Assembly (NCBI GenBank): GCA_040080965.1
Contig: JBEBHH010000001.1
Location: 163,670 to 227,669, forward strand
Length of the DNA: 64,000 nucleotides
Source of the DNA: SHZI01 sp040080965
GTDB lineage: Bacteria; Pseudomonadota; Gammaproteobacteria; Steroidobacterales; GCA-2729495
Direction of reading: 5' to 3'
Below the pieces are notes generated by a model. That model saw only the letters and a program-made list of their open reading frames with translations. It did no database searches and was not told where the DNA came from. The translations under genes and the position numbers were made by a program. Numbering within the stretch: the stretch's first letter is position 1; the number at the start of each line of letters is the position of its first letter. This document shows positions 41,690 to 50,502 of the stretch, one piece after another.

Positions 41690-42417
41690 ATGCCGCTGTT
41701 GAAAGCCCGGGAACCGTCCTGGTCACAGGGGCGAACCGGGGCCTGGGGATGGAATATTGCCGGCAGATGGCGGGAGCTGGCTGGCAGGTGCTTGCGTGCA
41801 CCAGGAATCCGGTGCAGGCGCCGGCCCTCCAGGCCCTCGCCGGGGCGGTCCCCGGCCGGGTCCGGGTAGTGGCACTGGACGTGGCCGACGAGGCAGGGGT
41901 CGAGGAGCTGGCCCGGAACCTGTCCGGCACACCCCTGGATATGCTTATCAACAATGCGGGCACCTTCGGTCCCGAGGGCTCGCCCGGGGGTATGCGATAC
42001 CAGAGCCTCGCGCAAATGGACTACGGCATCTGGCGGGACATCCTGGAGGTCAACCTGCTCGCGCCGTTCCGCCTGACGGTGGCGCTGGCGCCCAACCTTC
42101 GCCTCGCGGCCCGACCGGTGGTCGTGATGCTGTCGAGCGACCTCGGATCGATCGCGAACAATCGCATGGGCCATTCGCACGCTTACCGCACCAGCAAGGC
42201 CGGGCTGAACATGCTGACGAAGGGCATTGCCAATGAATGGCGCGACCTCATCGTCATTTCGATGGCCCCCGGCTGGTGCAAGACGGAGCTCGGGGGAGAA
42301 GAAGCCGAGATCGATCCCGCCGAGAGCGTGGCAGCCCAGGTCCGGACCTTTGCCACGCTGAACGCCAGCCACAGTGGCCAGTTCCTCGACCGGTTCGGCG
42401 CGCCGGTCGCCTGGTAA
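41686..42417 (+). CDS. Short-chain dehydrogenase/reductase
   Basis: 243 residues of the classical SDR fold: TGANRGLGMEY binds the cofactor, LDVAD and NNAGTFG follow, the catalytic Ser is in VVMLSSDLGS, and the Tyr-Lys pair is in YRTSKAGLN. The motif TGANRGLG resembles the C-factor/carbonyl-reductase-like subgroup. Its ATG overlaps the cytochrome c stop (ATGA). Converges on the aldehyde dehydrogenase gene with 7 nt between. Confidence 0.9.
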   Translation: MNAAVESPGTVLVTGANRGLGMEYCRQMAGAGWQVLACTRNPVQAPALQALAGAVPGRVRVVALDVADEAGVEELARNLSGTPLDMLINNAGTFGPEGSPGGMRYQSLAQMDYGIWRDILEVNLLAPFRLTVALAPNLRLAARPVVVMLSSDLGSIANNRMGHSHAYRTSKAGLNMLTKGIANEWRDLIVISMAPGWCKTELGGEEAEIDPAESVAAQVRTFATLNASHSGQFLDRFGAPVAW

Positions 42418-42424
42418 CCGGCGC

Positions 42425-43933
42425 TCAGTAGATGACGGTGGTCGCCTTGGTCTTGAGGTAGGGATCCAGCCCCTCGCGGCCGAACTCGCGACCCCAGCCC
42501 GACTGCTTGTTGCCGCCGAACGGAATGGCAGGGTCGACGGCGGCGTGACAGTTGATGCTGACCTGCCCTGAATCGATCATGGCAGCCATGCGGTGGGCGA
42601 CGGAGATGTCCCGTGTCCAGACGCTGCCGGAAAGTCCGTAGACGCTCTTGTTGGCCTCGTCAGCCACGGCCTGCAGGTCCGAGTCGCTGAACGACTGCGC
42701 GCAGAGCACGGGTCCAAAAATCTCCTCCCGGGCGATCTGCATGTCCATGTTCGTCTTGCTGAACAAGGTCGGCTTGACGAAAAAGCCGCGGCCGGGAAGC
42801 GCCTCGCCGCCACACACGAGCTCGGCGCCGGACTTCCGGCCCGAGGCCACGTAACCCATGACGCGTTCGCGCTGCTCGGCGGAGATCAGAGGGCCCAGGT
42901 CGCTGTCCGGGCTGAGTCCCGGACCGATCCGGAACTTGCCGGCCATGTCGCCCACGCGGCTCACGACCTTGTCGAAGATGTCCTTGTGGACAAATAGGCG
43001 CGTGCCGGCCATGCAATTCTGGCCCTGGAGGAAGAAGGCGCCGCGGGTGACGCCGGGAATGACCCTGTCGAGATCGGCGTCGGGGAATACCACCATTGGC
43101 GACTTGCCACCCAGTTCGAGAGTGACCCGCTTCAGGTTTCCTGCCGCGGCATTGATGATCTTCTTGCCGACTTCAGTTGAACCGGTGAAGGCAATCTTGT
43201 CGACGTCGGGATGAGCAGCCAGCGCTGCGCCGGCAGCCTCGCCGTAACCGGGAACGATGTTGACCACGCCGTCGGGGAAGCCAACCCGCTTGATCAGTTC
43301 CCCGAGGAGCAGGGCGGTGAGGGGCGTCTGTTCGGCCGGCTTGAGGACGACAGTGCAGCCGGCCGCGAGTGCCGGACCCAGCTTCAGTGTGGCCATGATC
43401 AGCGGCGCGTTCCACGGAATGATCGCGCCCACGACACCAATCGGCTCGCGGCGGGTGTAGGTCAGCGACTCGCCATTCCGGACGCCGCCCGGGGAAACGG
43501 GAATGGTGTCGCCCGTGATCTTGGTGGCCCAGCCGGCGTAATAGCGGAGAAAGTCGCAACCAAATGAGGCAATGGAGTACTGGGCAACCATCAGTGGCAT
43601 GCCGTTATCCAGCGTTTCCAGTTCGCTGGCCAAGGCCAGGTTTGCCTCGAGTTCGTCCGCCAGCTTCCAGATGAGCTTCGTGCGCTCGTAGGAGGTCAGC
43701 TTCGACCATTCCCCGCGAAATGCCTTGCGCGCCGCCTGCACCGCCCGATCGATGTCTTCCTTGCCGCCGCTTGCCACGGTCGCAAGTTGAGCTTCAGTTG
43801 CCGGATCAAACACGTCGATGGTTTCCCCGGAGGACGACTTGACCCACTGCCCGCCGATCAGCAGGCGGTGGTCGCGGGCGAGGAAGGCCCGGGCTTCAGG
43901 GCTTGCGGTAAAGTTCTGGACGGCGGCGCTCAT
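42425..43933 (-). CDS. NAD(P)-dependent aldehyde dehydrogenase
   Basis: 502 residues of the ALDH superfamily. The general-base Glu is in VTLELGGKSPMVV, the nucleophilic Cys in FFLQGQNCMAGTR, and PWNAPLIMATLKLGPAL, FTGSTEVGKKI and EEIFGPVLC are standard. Most like betaine/phenylacetaldehyde-type non-acylating ALDHs. It may finish oxidation of an aldehyde from the neighbouring SDR, but they are on opposite strands. Confidence 0.94.
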   Translation of the reverse strand: MSAAVQNFTASPEARAFLARDHRLLIGGQWVKSSSGETIDVFDPATEAQLATVASGGKEDIDRAVQAARKAFRGEWSKLTSYERTKLIWKLADELEANLALASELETLDNGMPLMVAQYSIASFGCDFLRYYAGWATKITGDTIPVSPGGVRNGESLTYTRREPIGVVGAIIPWNAPLIMATLKLGPALAAGCTVVLKPAEQTPLTALLLGELIKRVGFPDGVVNIVPGYGEAAGAALAAHPDVDKIAFTGSTEVGKKIINAAAGNLKRVTLELGGKSPMVVFPDADLDRVIPGVTRGAFFLQGQNCMAGTRLFVHKDIFDKVVSRVGDMAGKFRIGPGLSPDSDLGPLISAEQRERVMGYVASGRKSGAELVCGGEALPGRGFFVKPTLFSKTNMDMQIAREEIFGPVLCAQSFSDSDLQAVADEANKSVYGLSGSVWTRDISVAHRMAAMIDSGQVSINCHAAVDPAIPFGGNKQSGWGREFGREGLDPYLKTKATTVIY

Positions 43934-44033
43934 GGATCATCTCCGGGTGCGAGGCCGGGCAGCATAATTCCCGGCCACGGCCCGAGGCAAGGCGCTGCGG
44001 CGGGCGACGACCGGGCGGCCGCAGCGGGCCGGG

Positions 44034-44061
44034 ATGACTACCGGGTCTCGCCCTGTACAAT
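44034..44061 (+). promoter_or_regulatory. Possible promoter of the peroxiredoxin gene
   Basis: TACAAT at 44056-44061 is a good -10 box; ATGACT at 44034-44039 is a weak -35 at 16 bp. It lies 47 nt before the ATG at 44108. Confidence 0.35.
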
Positions 44062-44107
44062 GCGGCAAATTCCGGCTTTAACCACCAACACCCAGAGGAA
44101 CACGACC

Positions 44108-44590
44108 ATGGCAATCAAGGTTGGCGACCGGCTGCCCGAAGGCAAGTTCGGAATCATGACGAAGGATGGCCCTGGCTCCATTTCGACCCAGGACCTCTTC
44201 GGCGGCAAGAAGGTCGTATTTTTCTCCGTGCCGGGGGCGTTCACGCCGACGTGCTCCAACAGCCACCTGCCTGGTTACGTGAAGCACGCGGCCGAGATCA
44301 AGGCGAAGGGCGTTGACGCCATCGCCTGCATGTCGGTGAATGACGTGTTCGTGATGGATGCGTGGGGCAAGGATCGCGGCGTGGGCGACAAGGTCATGAT
44401 GCTGGCCGATGGCAATGCCGAGTTCACGCGCGCACTGGGACTCGAACTCGACGCCAGCGGATTCGGCATGGGCCATCGCAGCCAGCGGTTCTCCATGGTG
44501 GTCCATGACGGGGTCGTGAAGGAACTCAATGTGGAAGCACCCCGGGAGTTCAAGGTCAGCACCGCCGAGTGCGTGCTCGGCCAGCTTTGA
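44108..44590 (+). CDS. Peroxiredoxin, Prx5/redoxin type
   Basis: 160 residues. The peroxidatic Cys is in VPGAFTPTCSNSHLPGY, the Prx5 signature. A second Cys in STAECVLGQL near the C-terminus could resolve it; another is in DAIACMSVND. It reduces hydroperoxides using glutathione/glutaredoxin or thioredoxin. The start MAIKVGDRLPEG is the family N-terminus; the frame is open further upstream but opposite the ALDH gene. Confidence 0.95.
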   Translation: MAIKVGDRLPEGKFGIMTKDGPGSISTQDLFGGKKVVFFSVPGAFTPTCSNSHLPGYVKHAAEIKAKGVDAIACMSVNDVFVMDAWGKDRGVGDKVMMLADGNAEFTRALGLELDASGFGMGHRSQRFSMVVHDGVVKELNVEAPREFKVSTAECVLGQL

Positions 44591-44631
44591 CCCGCCGCTG
44601 ATTTCACCTCCGCCTCTGCAGGAACCGTCCG

Positions 44632-45327
44632 ATGGAAGAATCGCAGGTAGTACAGACGCTGCCGTTCGTGTACGCCGTATTCAAGTACATACACATATTG
44701 CTGTTCGTTTACTGGCTCGGTGGCGATGCAGGCGTGTTCTACTCGAGCACATTTGTCGTCAACAACAAGCTATCCCGGGATTCGCGGCTCACGGCGTTCA
44801 AGATCTTCATCAATCTCGACATGTTGCCCCGCTATTGCCTGGCCTTGATGCTGACCGTCGGCGGCATCCTGGCCGAGTTCGTCGGTTACGAGCATCCGAC
44901 CTGGCAGATGATCGGCATCGTCGCCCTGGGCCCGATCTGGGTGTGGGTCGTGCACATGGTGCATGCGAAGGAGGGTACGGATTTCGGCAAGGCGCTGGCC
45001 AAGGGTGACTACTGGTTCCGGTTCGTGATGATCTTTGCTCTACCCACGTCGGTCGTGTACCACTGGATCACCGGGCCGTTGAAGCCGTTTCCCTGGCTCG
45101 CGGCCAAGCTGCTCATCTTCTCCTTCCTGATCTTCTGCGGATTCATGATCCGGAAGAAGTTGCCGCCATTCATCGAGGGCTTCCGGATGATGGCAGGGCA
45201 GGGCGTGACGCCCGAGAGCGACAGCAAGATGTACAACGGGCTCATGGCCTGCCGCCCGTATGTCTGGGCGATCTGGGCCGGCGTGGCGCTATCGGCATTC
45301 CTCGGCGTCTGGAAGCCGGGGATGTAG
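44632..45327 (+). CDS. Six-helix integral membrane protein, unknown function
   Basis: 231 residues with about six hydrophobic segments (13-35, 65-87, 92-112, 129-147, 154-173, 207-226). The first helix carries KYIHILLFVYWLGGDAGVF, a K-x-x-H...W-x-G-G-D pattern that recalls CopD- or DUF2269-like membrane proteins in which the His may bind haem or metal. Further His residues lie in WVVHMVHAKEG and VVYHWITG. It follows the peroxiredoxin by 41 nt and converges with the MFS gene 3 nt away. No confident family. Confidence 0.7.
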   Translation: MEESQVVQTLPFVYAVFKYIHILLFVYWLGGDAGVFYSSTFVVNNKLSRDSRLTAFKIFINLDMLPRYCLALMLTVGGILAEFVGYEHPTWQMIGIVALGPIWVWVVHMVHAKEGTDFGKALAKGDYWFRFVMIFALPTSVVYHWITGPLKPFPWLAAKLLIFSFLIFCGFMIRKKLPPFIEGFRMMAGQGVTPESDSKMYNGLMACRPYVWAIWAGVALSAFLGVWKPGM

Positions 45328-45330
45328 GCC

Positions 45331-46497
45331 TTAGCGTGTCAGCCAGTAGGTAACGCCAGCCATCGCTGACGAAGCGGCGATCAGCGCAGCAACGGGCAGG
45401 AAATCGCCCGAGTACAGGTAGCCGGAAACGATGCTGAAGCTGCCGCTCAGCACCAGGGCCATGGAGCTGGACAGGCCGGCAGCCGTGCCGGCGATATCCG
45501 GCCGGCAGTTGACCGCTCCGGCCACAGAGAGCGGAGTCTGGATGCCCGCGGCAAACATGAGCAGCGTCAGCGGCGCCAGCAACCCCGCCAGCGTGACACC
45601 CCACACCTCCACGGCAAGCAGCAGGGAAGATCCGGAGACGAGGATCATTGCCGTGCTGGCCAGCAATACCCGCCGCATGCCGATCACCGCCGTGAGGCGG
45701 GCGCCTCCGGCTGCGCCGGCAACGTAGATCAGTCCCATCGCGCCCCAGATGGCGCCGAATCGCGCCTCGTTGATGCCGAGATGGTCGTTGAAGACCACGG
45801 AGGCAACGGCGAGGAAAGCAAAGAAGCAGCCCTGCATGAAGGCGTACATAAGCGTATAGCCCACGAACACGCGCGAGTGGAGTAGTTGGCCATAGCTCGT
45901 AGTCCAGTACTGACGCTCGCTGCTCGCCGCCGCAAATTGCCGGGTCTCCGTCAGGCGCAGGGTCATTGCGATTGTCACCACCATGCCGAGGGCAGCGCTG
46001 GCCGCGAACACGGCCTGGGGCCCTGCCAGGGCGCTGAGGAAGCCCCCGACCAGCGGACCGACGACCGGCGCCACGCCCATGGCGGCACCGATCCACGAGA
46101 GCGCGCGCACGGCACCCAGGGCATCGTTCGTATCGCGGACAATGGCCCGGGAGCCCACAGTGCCTACGCTGACGCCCAGGGCCTGGAGGGAGCGGCACAC
46201 GAGGAGTGCGGAGAAGCTGGAGGCGACAGCGCAGGCAACGCTGGCAATGGTGAACAGCACGAATCCGGCGAGGATCACGGGACGACGGCCGTATCGATCG
46301 CTTAGCGCACCCGCTAGCGGCTGCCCGACGCCCAGACCAAAAAGGTAGGTCGCAATGAGGAACTGCGCCTGGCCCTGGCCGACCGCATACCGCTCAGCGA
46401 GCGCGGCGAGGGTCGGGACGACCACGATCATGCCGAACGGCGAGAGTGAGCTCGCCAGGCTCAGCAGCCAGAGGGACGGGGCTGGCCGGTTCGTCAA
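45331..46497 (-). CDS. MFS drug-resistance transporter, Bcr/CflA type
   Basis: 388 residues with twelve predicted helices. The motif between helices 2 and 3 is LAGALSDRYGRRPVIL, and the helix 5 antiporter motif is GAAMGVAPVVGPLVGG, typical of proton-driven Bcr/CflA exporters. The ATG overlaps the etfA stop (ATGA), so it is likely cotranscribed with etfBA, an unusual partner for an exporter. Confidence 0.88.
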   Translation of the reverse strand: MTNRPAPSLWLLSLASSLSPFGMIVVVPTLAALAERYAVGQGQAQFLIATYLFGLGVGQPLAGALSDRYGRRPVILAGFVLFTIASVACAVASSFSALLVCRSLQALGVSVGTVGSRAIVRDTNDALGAVRALSWIGAAMGVAPVVGPLVGGFLSALAGPQAVFAASAALGMVVTIAMTLRLTETRQFAAASSERQYWTTSYGQLLHSRVFVGYTLMYAFMQGCFFAFLAVASVVFNDHLGINEARFGAIWGAMGLIYVAGAAGGARLTAVIGMRRVLLASTAMILVSGSSLLLAVEVWGVTLAGLLAPLTLLMFAAGIQTPLSVAGAVNCRPDIAGTAAGLSSSMALVLSGSFSIVSGYLYSGDFLPVAALIAASSAMAGVTYWLTR

Positions 46498-47435
46498 CGG
46501 AGCCGTTTCTCGATCTCCGGAATGATCTCGAACAGGTCACCCACCAGACCGATATCCGCAATTTCGAAGATCGGGGCCTCGCCGTCCTTGTTCACCGCCA
46601 CGATCGTCCCCGCATCCTTGATTCCGGTAAGATGCTGGATCGCGCCCGAGATGCCGAACGCCATGTAGAGTTCCGGCGCAATGATTTTTCCGGTCTGGCC
46701 AACCTGCATGTCATTGGGCACGAACCCGGCGTCCACCGCCGCGCGGGATGCACCGACTCCTGCACCCAGCCGCTCAGCGAACTTGTAGAGAAGTGAAAAG
46801 TTCTCGGCGCTGCCGACCCCACGGCCGCCCGACACGACCAGCCGCGCGGTCTGCAGGTCGGGACGGTCGGACTTTCCCGAGCGCAGCTCAACGAATCGCG
46901 TGTGGGTGGGCAACGGCGCCGCGACGTCCACCGCGCGAACCGGCGCGGTGTTCCCGCCCGACACGGGCTTGAATGATGCTCCGCGCACAGTTGCAACGAC
47001 CTTCGTGCCAGGCGGCACCTCGACCGTAACAATGGCGTTGCCGGCGTAGATCGGGCGCTGGAAGGTGCGCGGCCCGATGACGTGCATGACGTCGCTGAGC
47101 TGCGGCACCCCGAGCAGCCCCGCAACCCGCGGCAGGAGATCCTTGCCGAAGGTCGTGGACGGGGCCAGCACGTAGTCGTAGTCAGCCGCGAGGGCTGCGA
47201 CCTGCGGGGCCAGGATGGCCGCGAGCGCCGACCCGCTGGCTGCGTTGGTCACGGCCAGGACGGCTGTCACCCCGGCGAGCTCGGCTGCCTGGGCGGCGAC
47301 GGCACCCGTGTCACTGCCAAGCACTACGACGTCCAGTGCGGCGGGTGCAATGGCCGTGGCGCAGGCGACGCACCGCGCGGTGCTCTGGTTCAGGGTGCGG
47401 CCGTCGTGCTCGGCGATGATCAGGAGGCGGCTCAT
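46494..47435 (-). CDS. etfA: Electron transfer flavoprotein alpha subunit
   Basis: 313 residues. The C-terminal FAD-binding domain shows SGGRGVGSAENFSLLYKFAE, ASRAAVDAGFVPNDMQVGQTGK, PELYMAFGISGAIQHLTGIK and AVNKDGEAPIFEIADIGLVGD. With EtfB it takes electrons from acyl-CoA dehydrogenases and passes them to ETF-quinone oxidoreductase, which is not in the window. The ATG overlaps the etfB stop. Confidence 0.97.
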   Translation of the reverse strand: MSRLLIIAEHDGRTLNQSTARCVACATAIAPAALDVVVLGSDTGAVAAQAAELAGVTAVLAVTNAASGSALAAILAPQVAALAADYDYVLAPSTTFGKDLLPRVAGLLGVPQLSDVMHVIGPRTFQRPIYAGNAIVTVEVPPGTKVVATVRGASFKPVSGGNTAPVRAVDVAAPLPTHTRFVELRSGKSDRPDLQTARLVVSGGRGVGSAENFSLLYKFAERLGAGVGASRAAVDAGFVPNDMQVGQTGKIIAPELYMAFGISGAIQHLTGIKDAGTIVAVNKDGEAPIFEIADIGLVGDLFEIIPEIEKRLR

Positions 47436-48184
47436 GCCACGAACCCCCGGTCGCGCAGGGCGGCAACGAGTTCGTCGACATTCTTCACCATCATGCCCCG
47501 CGAGCGGGAGGCCGGCGCCTCGTAGCGCGTCACACGCAGGCGCGGGGCGATGTCAACGCCGAGCGATTCGATGGCCAGCGTCTCTATGGGCTTCTTCTTC
47601 GCCTTCATGATGTCAGGTAACTTCACATAGCGCGGCTCGTTGAGCCGGAGGTCCGTCGTCACCACGGCCGGCAGGTCGACCTGCAGGACTTCGAGGCCGG
47701 CGTCGACCTCGCGGGTTACCGTGGCCGACGACTCACTGAGTTCGAGCCTGGAGGCAAAGGTGGCCTGCGGCCGGCCCCACAGGGCGGCCAGCATCTGGCC
47801 CGTCTGGTTGCAGTCGTCATCAATGGCCTGCTTGCCAAGCAGGACGAGTTCGGGCTTTTCCCGCTCGACAACCCGATGAAGGACCTGCGCCGCGGCGAGG
47901 GGTTCCAGTTCCGCCGTGGTCTGCACGAGTATCGCCCGGTCGGCGCCCATCGCCAGGCCCGTCCGCAGCTGCTGCTGGGCATCGTCCGGGCCGATGGATA
48001 CGACGACGACCTCCTGGGCCTTGCCCTGCTCCCGGATTCTCAGCGCCTCTTCCAGAGCGATTTCGTCGAACGGGTTGATGCTCATCTTGAGACCCTCCGT
48101 GACCACCCCGGAGCCGTCCGGCTTGACGCGGATGCGCACGTTGTAGTCAACGACGCGCTTGAGGCATACGATGATTTTCTGCAT
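47432..48184 (-). CDS. etfB: Electron transfer flavoprotein beta subunit
   Basis: 250 residues from ATG 48184: MQKIIVCLKRVVDYNVRIRV, then SINPFDEIALEEALRI, GADRAILV, GKQAIDDDCNQTGQMLAALWG, the AMP-binding region, and LRLNEPRYVKLPDIMKAKKKP, a typical EtfB signature. The frame continues open upstream opposite the sulfurtransferase gene but without homology. The 75-nt divergent spacer with the sulfurtransferase must hold its promoter. Confidence 0.97.
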   Translation of the reverse strand: MQKIIVCLKRVVDYNVRIRVKPDGSGVVTEGLKMSINPFDEIALEEALRIREQGKAQEVVVVSIGPDDAQQQLRTGLAMGADRAILVQTTAELEPLAAAQVLHRVVEREKPELVLLGKQAIDDDCNQTGQMLAALWGRPQATFASRLELSESSATVTREVDAGLEVLQVDLPAVVTTDLRLNEPRYVKLPDIMKAKKKPIETLAIESLGVDIAPRLRVTRYEAPASRSRGMMVKNVDELVAALRDRGFVA

Positions 48185-48259
48185 GGAAGAATCCTTGGAA
48201 GCAGGCGGGCGGCTCGGGCGGCCCGGTATTTTCAACGAGCAGGCCAGGAGGAACAAGCT

Positions 48260-49153
48260 GTGTCGACGATGGATAGCCCGGGAGCCCGGGCCGCGCTGCT
48301 GATAACGGCGGAGCAACTGGCGGAGGTATTGCGCCAGGACGCCAGTGATCGGGCCGGCGCACCCGGCGTGGTCGTGGTGGACTGCCGCTTCAACCTCATG
48401 CAGCCCGACGCGGGCCGGGCAGCCTGGCAGCAGGGGCACATTCCGGGCGCGTTTCACGCGGACCTGGACCGGGAACTCTCTGCCCCGCGCGGCCCGGACA
48501 CGGGCCGTCATCCCCTGCCGGACCCGGAGCGGCTTCGCGTTCTGTTCGGATCCTTCGGGATCAGTACCGGGACCCTGGTGGTGGCCTACGACGAAGGGGG
48601 CGGCGCCCTCGCGGCCCGCCTGTGGTGGCTCCTGCGCTGGATGGGCCACCGCGCGGTGGTCCTGCTGGACGGTGGATTCGCCGCCTGGCAGGCGGCCGGG
48701 CTGCCAGTCAGCCAGGATGTGCCGGCGCAGCGGCCGGCGCGCTTCGATGGCCAGCCCGGCCACATGCCCGTTCGCGACACACGCCAGGTCGTGGCGGACC
48801 TGGCGAACGGCAGCATCCGGCTGCTGGACGTGCGTGCCGAGGAGCGCTACCGGGGCCGCGTGGAACCGATCGATCCCGTGGCGGGCCATGTGCCGGGCGC
48901 GCTCAACGCACCGTTCGGAGGCAACCTGGCGGCGGACAACCGCTTCCAGCCGGCCGAAGCCCTTGCGACTCGCTACGCGCCGCTGATCGACGGGCACCAG
49001 CCCGGGGACATCGTCTGCATGTGCGGGTCGGGAGTGACGGCGTGCCACGGCATCTTCGCTCTCGAGCTGGCCGGCACGGCCGGAGTTGCCCTGTATCCGG
49101 GCTCCTGGAGCGAATGGATCCGGTCGCCGGAACGGCCCGTGGCCAAGGGATGA
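48260..49153 (+). CDS. Sulfurtransferase, thiosulfate/3-mercaptopyruvate type
   Basis: 297 residues, two tandem rhodanese domains. The active-site loop in the second domain is VCMCGSGVTACH; CGSGVTA is typical of 3-mercaptopyruvate sulfurtransferase (SseA), whereas rhodaneses tend to have CRKGVTA. The first domain has QQGHIPGAFHADLDRELSA and VVAYDEGGGALAARLWWLL. The GTG at 48260 is preferred because AGGAGG (48246-48251) is 8 nt upstream; the ATG at 48269 is too far from it. Confidence 0.92.
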   Translation: MSTMDSPGARAALLITAEQLAEVLRQDASDRAGAPGVVVVDCRFNLMQPDAGRAAWQQGHIPGAFHADLDRELSAPRGPDTGRHPLPDPERLRVLFGSFGISTGTLVVAYDEGGGALAARLWWLLRWMGHRAVVLLDGGFAAWQAAGLPVSQDVPAQRPARFDGQPGHMPVRDTRQVVADLANGSIRLLDVRAEERYRGRVEPIDPVAGHVPGALNAPFGGNLAADNRFQPAEALATRYAPLIDGHQPGDIVCMCGSGVTACHGIFALELAGTAGVALYPGSWSEWIRSPERPVAKG

Positions 49154-49692
49154 GCCGTTCGGCCAGATTGCCGCTGGCCACCATCGCTTTCGTCCTGCAC
49201 CTGCTTGGGGGCTGCGCGGCGCCTGGCGACGGGGAACGACCGGCGAGGGTACCGATTCCACCCCCGTCGGCCACGGGGACGTCCGACTGCTTCTACGCCA
49301 GGGAGGTCCAGGATTTCACGGCCCTCGACCGGAGCAATCTCATCGTCTACGCGCCGAATGACTCCAATGCCTACCACGTGCGGATCAGTCCGCCATCGAA
49401 TGACCTGCGCTTCGCCGACAGCCTGGCCTTTCTGCCGCCAGCCGGCCGCATCTGTGGCTACGCCGGAGAACGGCTGGTCGTCGGGCTGCCGGCTTCGGGC
49501 CAGCGCTTTGCCATCATCGACGTCTCCCGCCTGTCCCGCGCCAGCCTGGACATGTTGCGTGGCGGGGGCGAGGGCGGGGCGGAAGCCGCCACCCCGCGCC
49601 CGCAGCCCGGGCCCGGGGCCGACGTGGAGGGGAGTGGGGCCCCGGCGTCCCCTGACGAAGCGGACAACGGCAGGAAAAAGCAGCCGGAATAG
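49150..49692 (+). CDS. Lipoprotein of DUF6491-like type
   Basis: 180 residues. A signal peptide ends in the lipobox LLGGCAAP, so the protein should be lipid-anchored. The conserved part, DCFYAREVQDFTALDRSNLI through GRICGYAGERLVVG, contains two Cys and resembles the small DUF6491 family. The C-terminal 50 residues are a low-complexity Gly/Pro/Ala/Asp tail. The ATG overlaps the sulfurtransferase stop. Function unknown. Confidence 0.75.
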   Translation: MSRSARLPLATIAFVLHLLGGCAAPGDGERPARVPIPPPSATGTSDCFYAREVQDFTALDRSNLIVYAPNDSNAYHVRISPPSNDLRFADSLAFLPPAGRICGYAGERLVVGLPASGQRFAIIDVSRLSRASLDMLRGGGEGGAEAATPRPQPGPGADVEGSGAPASPDEADNGRKKQPE

Positions 49693-49757
49693 TTGGCTCC
49701 CGGCGGCTTTCCCCGTACAGTCTCGGCCGCCAAGCACCCTCAGGAAGCACGTCCGGA

Positions 49758-50498
49758 ATGAACAGCAGCATCCTCCAGCGCGACCATCGCGCCATCCGCG
49801 GCACGATCGCCTACACCAGCAACAAGCCGGACAGGGTGGGCCAGGAGCGTGGCCGCGAACATTTCCACATCTCGGTCCACAGCGATGGCCGGCGCACCTG
49901 TAGTGCGCACTCGGAAATCGATGATCGCCCGAGCGTGATGCGCGACATCGTCTACAGCCTCGACGAGCACTGGCTGCCAACCGATTGCTTCGTGCGGTTG
50001 ACCGTGAACGACCGCTTCATGGGCACCGGCTGGTTCCGCTTCGGCCCCGACTTTGCAGAATGCGAAACGTATACCTCGCTCGACGGCCGCGTCACGCAGC
50101 GCATGGAAACGAAGGGCCGTCTTCAGGCGTTCCAGAACCACGCCATCGTCTGCGACGCCTGGCACATGCAGCTGTTCGACCGCCACAAGGGCCCGGGGCT
50201 GCAGAGCATCGACGAAATGCTCCTCTCGTCGCCCGATCATCGCGGCGCCACGGGTCCCATGTTGTTCCGCATCGGCTTCGGCGTGGAGTACGTGGGTGAG
50301 GAGAGCCTCACGGTGAAGGCAGGCAAGTTCGACGCGCTGCATTTCCGTTTCGTCTCTTCACCCGGACTGCCCCAGGCCCATCCGCCCTACGACATCTGGT
50401 GCACGGCAGATGGCGACTACGTGTTCCTGAAGGGCGTCATCGGCGGCTACATGCTCACGGAGTACGAACTGGTTCGCCTCGAGTACGAGAAGGGCTGA
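49758..50498 (+). CDS. Conserved-looking protein of unknown function
   Basis: 246 residues, no signal peptide or membrane helix. The sequence looks like a soluble beta-rich protein (REHFHISVHSDGRRTCSAHS, DCFVRLTVNDRFMGTGWFRF, LKGVIGGYMLTEYELVRLEY), with a cluster of His, Asp and Glu residues. It starts 65 nt after the lipoprotein and ends 4 nt before an MFS transporter, suggesting a joint role in uptake or breakdown of a small molecule. I do not recognise the family. Confidence 0.7.
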   Translation: MNSSILQRDHRAIRGTIAYTSNKPDRVGQERGREHFHISVHSDGRRTCSAHSEIDDRPSVMRDIVYSLDEHWLPTDCFVRLTVNDRFMGTGWFRFGPDFAECETYTSLDGRVTQRMETKGRLQAFQNHAIVCDAWHMQLFDRHKGPGLQSIDEMLLSSPDHRGATGPMLFRIGFGVEYVGEESLTVKAGKFDALHFRFVSSPGLPQAHPPYDIWCTADGDYVFLKGVIGGYMLTEYELVRLEYEKG

Positions 50499-50502
50499 AC
50501 CA

